DNA of 64,000 nucleotides from Strigamia acuminata (lineage: Eukaryota > Arthropoda > Chilopoda > Geophilomorpha > Linotaeniidae): contig OX442315.1 in assembly GCA_949358305.1 (NCBI GenBank), positions 37,040,427-37,104,426 of the forward strand, in the 5' to 3' direction. The notes under the pieces are model-generated. The model was not told the DNA's origin and ran no database searches. It saw nothing but the letters and a program-made list of their open reading frames with translations. This document shows positions 56,523 through 64,000 of the stretch, in pieces (within the stretch, counting starts at the first letter, position 1; every line of letters starts with the position of its first letter). A program made the position numbers and the translations under genes.

Positions 56523-56875
56523 ATTTAAAAAAAAAAATTGGAATGATTGGTTTGTTGAATATGTAATGACTAATGAGATAACTTCCGTGTTTCATTAAAT
56601 GCAATTTGTTTGTTTTTCTAACAGCTTCTAACATCTAAATAAATACCGGTAAGAATTAAAAAGGGTTTTTCTCTATAAAAATAAGTTGCTGGTATTACAA
56701 CTCCTCAATAACATTATATAACATACTATATAATATCTATAAATAACCGATTGCACTTGTTTAACAATACTACAAAGACTATAATATCTTGAACAAAAAC
56801 CCTCAAGTATTTCTAAAAATACAATCAACAAGAAAAAAAGAAAAGAAAACAGATCTAAAATGTTTAAACGGAAAT

Positions 56876-59385
56876 TTACGAAGACTGGAGTAGTTTAGCG
56901 CCATTGATTCCACGGACCGTCACTTTATGCGGTCTGACTAACAAACCATGATTTGGTTTACAAGTAAAATATCGTTTCTCTTTGACCGAGCCGTCGTTTT
57001 TGCCAATAGGTTCCATAAACTCGACACCTATCCATGTATTCTCCGCAAATTCTACGGGACCAATAAACCGGATAACCCCTGGTAGTTACAACAACAATCA
57101 TTAACATTAAGAGCAATAAACAAACGATTTTTTAATCAATCAAAATAGGCTTACCTATTTTGTTGTTGATTGAAACACTCATTCCTTCGGACAACCAATT
57201 TTCTTTGGTGGAAGTTACTTTTCGGAAACTTCGTTTTAAACTATAAACAACAAACTATATAGCACTTACACTTGCACTTGTAAATGAAACAATTTCGTAC
57301 TACCTGGAATTTCGTTGTTTTGTAGACTGCGATCGAAGCGATGCATTTCGTCTTAAAGATGATTTTAGTGGAAGTTCTTAAAAATAGATGAATAAATAGC
57401 GTGTCATTGAATTAATCGTGAATTATTCGTAGCATTGCAGGTATTACCTGGGGTACTTCTTAAGCTGGAAATATTATGGGTGCCTTCAAAAGACGAGCCC
57501 ATGTCGGACAAATACTCTTCGCTGGAAGTTGTTAGTTTACTAAGTCGGTTCTGCGGTGCAAAAATCCCGTGATTCTTTGTGCAAGTGAAGTAACGAACGT
57601 CTTGAACTGATCCGTCATTCTTCCCATTGGTCTTATCCAATTCGATGCCGTACCACAAGCCTGCAAATTAAACGATTCGACCGACGTATTAGAATTGCAA
57701 ACAATACAATTCTCGAATCTCGACGTACCGTTTGCAAACTGTGTTTCGCCAGCAAAGCGAATCGTTCCTTTTCCTCGCCCAGTAATAAAAACCCGCTCTC
57801 CAACTGGCAAAACATTACTTTCTGCTTTGCTAACTGCAAGACCTACCGGTAATGGATGTCTAATTAGTCAACATTTATTAGAATATTCAATTTATAATTT
57901 TGCGCGAGAGTGATGTCGGAAAATGAGACTTTATTAGATAATGTTTTAATTTAATTTGGTACCTGATTCTATTTTAGAAGTGACGTGTGACAAATCCATT
58001 CTCGGATAATTGACCCTCGACTGAGAAGTACGAACAGACGCCTTCCTCGTAAGCATCGGGCTTCCTTCCTTGCCAATCTTATTAATTGGTGCAAATATGC
58101 CATAATTCTCAGCACACTTGAAATACAGCACACCTTTAACAGATCCATCGTTTTTGCCTTCGGCAGCATCCAACTCTATGCCGGCCCAAATGCCCGGCGA
58201 AAACTCGGTTCTTCCGCAAAACCTGAGCGTGCCCACCCGCCTACTGCTGCCACAAACAAACACCTTATCCCCTAATTTAAGGTTCATCGACTGAAGCAGA
58301 GCGCGGCCCGAAATATTCTCCAATCCTGGCTCTTTGGGTAAAACTCCCGCTTCCGCGTGTCTCAGCAACTCCTGCACCTGAGCTATAACATCGACCACAT
58401 CTCTCATCGGTTTAAACGAAGCGGCTTCGGGTATGCATTCCAACGGCGTTCGCCCTAAATCATCGTGAACTGTCGGATCGGCGTTGAATTCGAGGAGCGT
58501 TGCGACGGCTTCTAGGCACAAGTTGGCCGCAGCCACGTGAAGCGCCGTGCCGTTCTCAAATTCCGGGCACGAATTGTTGATATCTGTTTCCAAAATTCAA
58601 TCGATTCATCAAATTTAAACGAATTAAATTAGGTACAATTTTTCAATTTTAATACCTTTTCCCTTAGAAGCCCTGAGTACAAGTTTAATCACCGGCGCAA
58701 CACCGAAAAAAGCGGCGTAATGAAGAGCCGTCATTTGCGTCCATCGACAACGCTGGTACACGCCAGCGCCTCTCTCTAGCAGCCGCTCCACGACACCAGC
58801 TGCAAGATCAGGGTCTCCGATCCCTTCTGCTCCGGCTTTGCACGCGAAATGAAGTAAACTCATGTCCGTTAACCCATCCCGGTCGTTTACATGAGCACCT
58901 CGTTTCAAAATCTAAATAAATAAATAAATAAATAAATAAATACCGGTAAATGAAAAATGTAAAAATGTAAAAATGTAAAAATTAATTCTCTACCTCGTCC
59001 ATAATTAGATGAATGTTTTGCTGCGCTTGTGGGGTCCATTGTCGCATGACTGCGAACAATTGTGCGATTGACGTTTCCGGTTTCAAGAGATTCTCTCTGC
59101 ATTTGGGGCAATTTGGGTCGAGAAAAACCAAGCCCATTGCGATGCAATTTGAGCATAATGGGGCATCGACTGGTGGATGAGAAATTGCAGTTTCGCGACT
59201 TGTTTTTGGGGCTGGATTCGTGTTTGTTTCAGCATCTTCGATGATTGTTCCGTTGGTCACGACGCTATTTTCTTCTTCACCTGGGCGCAAGAATAATTGT
59301 TTAATTAAGTTGTTCTTTTAGGAAATTAATAATGTTTACAACCATCTGTAACTGCAATGATGATGTTCTCCTCTTCTTTCGTCAT
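56876..59385 (-). CDS. CLIP4: CLIP3/4-type ankyrin and CAP-Gly protein, complete, 9 exons
   Basis: A microtubule- and membrane-associated linker protein. Exons on the minus strand: 59385-59343, 59280-58994, 58911-58656, 58583-57963, 57842-57729, 57660-57448, 57376-57304, 57240-57155 and 57078-56876. The sum is 1896 nt, 631 aa, in frame throughout. The N-terminal region has a Cys-rich motif (LCSNC, FLDPNCPKC) and AQLFAVMRQW. Ankyrin repeats follow (RGAHVNDRDGLTDMSLLHFA, TQMTALHYAAFFG, NGTALHVAAANLC). Three CAP-Gly domains come next, each with the conserved glycine-rich core: LGDKVFV...GTLRFCG...WAGIELD..EGKNDGSV, GERVFITG...GTIRFAG...WYGIELD..NGKNDGSV, and EGMSVSI...GVIRFIG...WIGVEF..KNDGSV. 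This order is that of CLIP4 (705 aa in human, from memory). Exon 1 is short and may be preceded by a noncoding exon. The gene converges on DOCK. Confidence 0.95.
58911..58948. repeat. (AAAT)n microsatellite in CLIP4-like intron 2
   Basis: About eight AAAT units directly beside the acceptor of exon 3 (minus strand), ending in the TACCGGTA palindrome. The tract forms the T-rich polypyrimidine region of that splice acceptor. Confidence 0.85.
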
Positions 59386-60640
59386 TTCAGGCAATTTAAG
59401 CTTCAGATTGATATTTTTCTAACAACGAAACACGTTCCATAAAAGCACAATGGGTGAAGTCAATGAATAAAAAAAGATTAAAAAACGCTAAATCATCCGC
59501 AATTGGTGGCTAGTCCGAGGGCTAGTCTCTACTGCCGAGCATCCAAGGTTGAGAGAGACAGATGTCGTTTTTTAAGTTTGGCCGCTTGGAGAGTTAGGTG
59601 CACTGAGCCTCCATTGGCTCATATTGGTGGGTCGTCATTTGGCGCCCAATATGCCTGGTTATGTATTCAAGCAAGAAACTGAAACTGAAGAAAGTAAGTC
59701 TACATTGACTCCCACTCTCGAAATGACCAGTATTGCTCATTTTCCAAATGTCTCAAGCGCACAATTTCATTTTTTTTCCAAATCTACATCCGTTCAAAAA
59801 TACTTGTCTTCTATTTCTACATTTGACAAAATACACATTATCAAAAATAGACATCTTCAAAAACCTCTTATTTCATGTTTCCAAATTGAAATTTGTTCGT
59901 AGCGTCATACGAATTTGAAATCAGTTTTTACATTTGGTTGAGTCATCTCACCTGATTCCTTACAGAACCATCAAGTTGAAAAAATTCAAAAGCATGAAAT
60001 TGAATTTAGGGGCATCTTAAATGACAAATTTTAGCAAGTAACCGAAACTTATAAACGATGTGTTTCCACTTTGCTTACACCTGTCAGTAACAATAAATTT
60101 TCTTTATACATTCCTCCCAATGAGTCCGCTGTTGATCCATCGAATAGTACAAAAATCAATCTAAACAAAAGAAAAATCGATCATCTAATCAAAATTAACC
60201 TTAAAATGTAATAAATTACAGCTTTTGACATTTTTTGCTTAAGAGTTACGAAATCGATAGATAGAAAACTTAGCTGACTGACCCAAGGTCCAGCCAATGT
60301 AGCATTTCAAATTTCAAGATGTCGCCCCACAATTTATTAATACCACAGTAAATGAAAATAACACCAATCTTACAGAAAAAACTTTTTATTATCACATGGA
60401 AATGTAAAACATACTTTTTAAACATAAATTGGAAATATAGAATCGACACCCGGCTCTTTTTGAACATTAGAACCATTTACATCCTTGAGAAATGAAATTT
60501 CCAACTTGAAACTTCACACAGTACAAAAAGAACAAAACAAAAACAAGTTTACATTTGAGAGACGTGGAAAAATATGAATGAAGAATAAAAACTAAAAAAA
60601 AAACAAACACAAAATATAATTATCATAATAATCTTCGTGG
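59386..60640. other. Intergenic region between vasa 3' end and the CLIP4-like start
   Basis: Both flanking genes run on the minus strand, so this holds the 3' UTR of vasa and the promoter or 5' UTR of the CLIP4-like gene. An AATAAA on the minus strand (60390-60385) lies about 250 nt past the vasa stop. The frames at 59624-59918 show no domain. Confidence 0.5.
60385..60390 (-). terminator. Candidate polyadenylation signal of vasa
   Basis: AATAAA on the minus strand, about 250 nt downstream of the vasa stop codon. It is the clearest hexamer in the expected range. Confidence 0.45.
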
Positions 60641-63600
60641 TTACCAACCATCATCATCATCATTCGCAGTGGGAACGTTATCATACCCAGTCTACAAAAA
60701 GCAAAACAAAATTAGCAAAACAATTACAAAGTCCAATTGCGTTTAAAATAAACCAACCTCATGACTTCGTACATCTCGAGTCGAGTTTAACCCGTCGTAA
60801 CCACCACCAGTTCCATAATTGCCCTCCTGCAACCAATCCGGAACATTTTGAGTCGCCTATAAAAAAAAAATAAAAATAAAAATCATTTAGCCCAATTTCC
60901 CGCTAAACTTACTTGCGCTAGGATGCGCAACAGCGGTCCCCGCAACTGCTCATCCACCCCCGAGTCGAAAAAACTAACGGCATTGCCCATGTTGCCAACA
61001 CGGCCAGTCCGCCCAATGCGATGAACATATTCGTCAATCTCTTTTGGCAAATCGTAATTTATCACATAATCAACTCCCTTGATGTCCAAACCACGTGCAG
61101 CAACTGCAGTTGCAATCAACACTTTCATTTCTCCACTTTTAAACGAGTTCAAAGCCATCTCCCGCTCCCTCTGCAATCGATCTCCATGGATACTCGTCGA
61201 CTTGATTTGATTTTGACTCAGATACGTCGCCAAGAAATCAGTTTGTCGCTTCGTCTCGACAAACACGAGAACTTTTTTATTCTCGTTAGCTAAAAAAAAG
61301 AAGAAAAAAAAAATTAAAATAATGAAAAATTCATTTTGTCTATTCCAAATTACTATATTCGGTGAGTAGCGCCACCAAACGGTTTTTCTTATCCTTCTTC
61401 TCCACCTGTTCGAAACTCTGGCTCACATCCGTGTTTGCACTTCCCACATTTCCAACCACGACAAAACTATAGTCATCTTTAAGGAATTTCTTGGCTAATC
61501 CTTGAATAGGCGGTGGAAACGTCGCACTAAACATGAGTGTGTGCCTCTCTTCGATCGACGGCATTGACGAATGGTTTAAAAGTTCTTTGATCGCACCTTC
61601 AAATCCCATGTCCAACATTCGATCGGCTTCGTCCAACACCAAATACTTCAACCTACCAAACGAAATCTAAAGGAGAAAAAAAAATATAAATTATTTTCTT
61701 TTTAAATTCTTCTTTATTTAATTAAATTCTTACTTTTCCTCGCTTAACAAAATCGTCCAAACGTCCGACGGTCGCGACTAAAATATGGCATCCTTTGTCC
61801 TGCAACTCGCGCAACGAATGTCCGACCGTAGTGCCACCGTAGATTTTGGCACATTTAACGATGCTTCCCCACGAGAATTTCGTCGCATCTTGGTGGATCT
61901 GAATGACTAATTCGCGAGTTGGAGCAATGACTAGCGCAAACGGTTCGGTCGTTTCGCTGTACGATACCGCATCGCATCCGGATGCCATCAAGTCATTCAC
62001 TATCGGAATCATGAAAGCAGCCTGGGAAAAATTTAAAACAATTTATTAAAATTATTACAAGTTAACTCGTTAGCTTATTACGGTTTTTCCAGATCCGGTT
62101 TGAGCGCACGCCATCATATCTTTGCCCCCGAGGAGCAACGGAATGCAGGTTTTCTGAATTGGCGTCGGTTTAGCATAACCGCACTTAACTATATTTTTTC
62201 TCACCAACTCTCGAAGCTCTAAAAAACAAAACCAAAAACAAAACAACAAAAAAAATCAAATAATTACTAACGGTAAACAAAAGAAAATAAAAAGTAAAAA
62301 GAAAAAGAAAATCAAGTGAAAAAAATGAAGAAATTGAATTAAAAACATAGAATCCAATTTAAGCATATGTACCGTCAGTTTCAAACGAGTCCATAGTGCT
62401 GAACTTCTCGCTGTTATTCACGGTGATTTTGATCTTATCATATTTATCGAAATTAATTCCCGATTCCAAATGGCTGGCAAAGAGGTCGCTTTCATTGCTA
62501 GTATTGTCCGGCGGTACGTAAGGCGCGACTAATTTGCGTCCACTCTCATCGATCACTTCCTCGGTACAATCCTTAGACATATGTCCCTCCTTTTTACACC
62601 TGTTACAAGTGCCGTGCGACGAGTCGCCACCTTCCTTTTTCGGTTCCGGACAATTAGCGGCTATGTGTCCATCTTCGCCACAATTTCTGCAACCTAAAGA
62701 AAGAAATAAATTAACCAAATCCCAATTAAAACCACAAAAACCAATATATTAAACAGTTCGAATACCTCTTCTGCTTCGCTGTGGCTTGGGACAGTCCTTA
62801 GACATGTGTCCCTCTTCGTTACAATTATAACAAACTACAATTTAAAAACAAAGATTAATACATTACATTTTTTTAAAAATTCATTCATTAACCTCCTCCA
62901 CGACTAGCGCCAGCATTTGGACAATCTCTCGAAATGTGCCCTTCTTCGTTGCATTTATGACAAACTAGAAATCATAAAAATAAATTGGTTTTTTGAATTT
63001 TTAATTCAATTTGATTAAATTATTAATCATTTTTATGGTCACCTCGGCTACCGGAAGATCTATTATCGTTACTACCAGGATTCGGACATTCTCGAGACAT
63101 GTGGCCTTCTTCACCGCATTTAAAACATGCTGCGAGCAAAATAAAAATAGAAATAAAAAAAAATTCTAATAATGAAATATTCGATTATACCTCTTCCTCC
63201 ACCTCCACCTCCACCGTTACTACCAGGATTCGGACAGTCTCGAGAGATATGGCCGTCTTCGCCGCATTTAAAACATGCTGCGAGCAAAATAGAAATAGAA
63301 AAAAAAATAAATTCTATTAATTAAAAACTCGATTATACCTCTTCCTCCACCGCCACCGCCACCGCCACCGCTTCGTGCACTATTCGGACATTCTCTGGCC
63401 ATGTGGCCACTTTCGTTACACTTAAAGCAGGCTAAAAAAAAATTTAATAATTATATGTGAAACTCAGTCAAATTGATCGATTAAAATTACTGTTGTTTCC
63501 GCCCGAACGGTTCTCCCTATATCCGCCTCCGTGTGGCACATCATCGTTCTTGTTCCAATTGCTCGAACCTTTCGGTTGCCAACCGTTACCCCCGCCGTCA

Positions 63601-63919
63601 TTATTCGATTGCCAATTGTTTCCACCACTCGCTGAATCATCGTTCCATTCACCATCTTCCTCGTAATTCTGTTTCGCGTTACTTTCGAACTGATTATCAC
63701 CACCTACAAAAAAGAAAATTAAATTTCACAAAATTCTCTCAGAAAAAACAATTTAATACCCGTCTTTTGTCCTAAATTGCTTCGATCGTAGTGCTTTTTC
63801 TTCATATAGCCTCTCCCAAAGCTGAAATAATAAAATTAAAAATTAAAAATTAAAATAAATTTTCATTTGAAAGTTTTAGTTTAAATAAACCTCGGTGCCA
63901 TCCCGCCGTTGTTTCCATT
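60641..63919 (-). CDS. DDX4: Vasa/DDX4 DEAD-box RNA helicase with seven CCHC zinc knuckles (5' end outside window)
   Basis: A germline ATP-dependent RNA helicase of germ granules and the piRNA pathway. Fifteen exons on the minus strand: 63919-63891, 63821-63760, 63703-63491, 63431-63339, 63277-63191, 63129-63043, 62964-62893, 62834-62766, 62693-62373, 62218-62082, 62021-61734, 61666-61354, 61289-60913, 60856-60758, 60691-60641; 765 codons here. Exon 3 is Gly/Asn/Asp/Trp-rich. Seven CCHC knuckles follow ([14 protein letters not shown], two CFKCGE.GH types, CHKC, CYNC, CRNC, CNRC). Helicase motifs are all present: [32 protein letters not shown] and HRIGRTGR. The C-terminus is acidic and ends in Trp (NDDDDGW type). 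Tunicate, nematode GLH and some other invertebrate Vasa proteins carry such knuckles; fly and vertebrate ones do not. The start codon is not in the window. Confidence 0.96.
63043..63338 (-). repeat. Recent tandem duplication of a zinc-knuckle exon plus intron in vasa
   Basis: Exons 63277-63191 and 63129-63043 are both 87 nt, phase 1 at each end, and differ at few positions. The introns upstream of them (63338-63278 and 63190-63130) are also similar: both begin GTATAATCGA and both end in TTTGCTCGCAG. Similar introns mean that the copy is recent. Confidence 0.88.
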
Positions 63920-64000
63920 CTGAAAAAAAGCAAAGATTTAAAAAATAAAGCATGATTTAAAAATGTTTTAACTAAATGTCAATTTTAACATAAGGCCTAT

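Overview
The window is nuclear DNA from an invertebrate animal. It has GT-AG introns, eukaryotic tRNA genes, a BEL/Pao LTR retrotransposon and several families of short inverted-repeat elements. AT-rich sequence, compact intron-dense genes, chordate-like DOCK-C and CLIP3/4 proteins and a Vasa with many CCHC zinc knuckles together fit an ascidian tunicate best. The same kind of Vasa occurs in some other invertebrates, so this is an inference of moderate confidence.

Layout. 1-6920: one Ig-domain exon (minus strand) of a gene that runs out of the window, then noncoding sequence with two RFX-like X-box candidates further on (5064, 16684). 6926-13050: an intact BEL/Pao element with LTRs identical by eye, a 5-bp target duplication and one 1737-codon gag-pol frame. 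13056-28500: gene-poor sequence with inverted-repeat elements, tandem repeats and a two-exon gene for a small secreted cysteine-containing peptide (18546-20176). 28820-31249: a C-terminal relic followed by an intact, intronless 689-aa gene of a family I do not recognise. 31753-32902 and 35022-35093: tRNA-Thr(CGT), tRNA-Gly(TCC) and degenerate tRNA-like copies. 33735-34366: a second secreted cysteine peptide gene, probably a relative of the first. 35383-42645: a dense zone of MITE-like elements; one copy splits a pseudogene of the unknown family (42147-44150).

47646-63919 is gene-dense. It holds a complete 30-exon DOCK6/7/8-type Rac/Cdc42 exchange factor (+), a complete 9-exon CLIP3/4-type ankyrin plus CAP-Gly microtubule-binding protein (-, convergent with DOCK), and 15 exons of a vasa/DDX4 germline RNA helicase (-, 5' end outside the window). 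The spliced reading frames of DOCK (2152 aa) and CLIP4-like (631 aa) close exactly, which supports the exon calls.

The least explained items are the unknown gene family (one live copy, one relic, one pseudogene interrupted by a MITE at a TA), the pair of secreted peptides, and the recent exon-plus-intron duplication that multiplies zinc knuckles in vasa.
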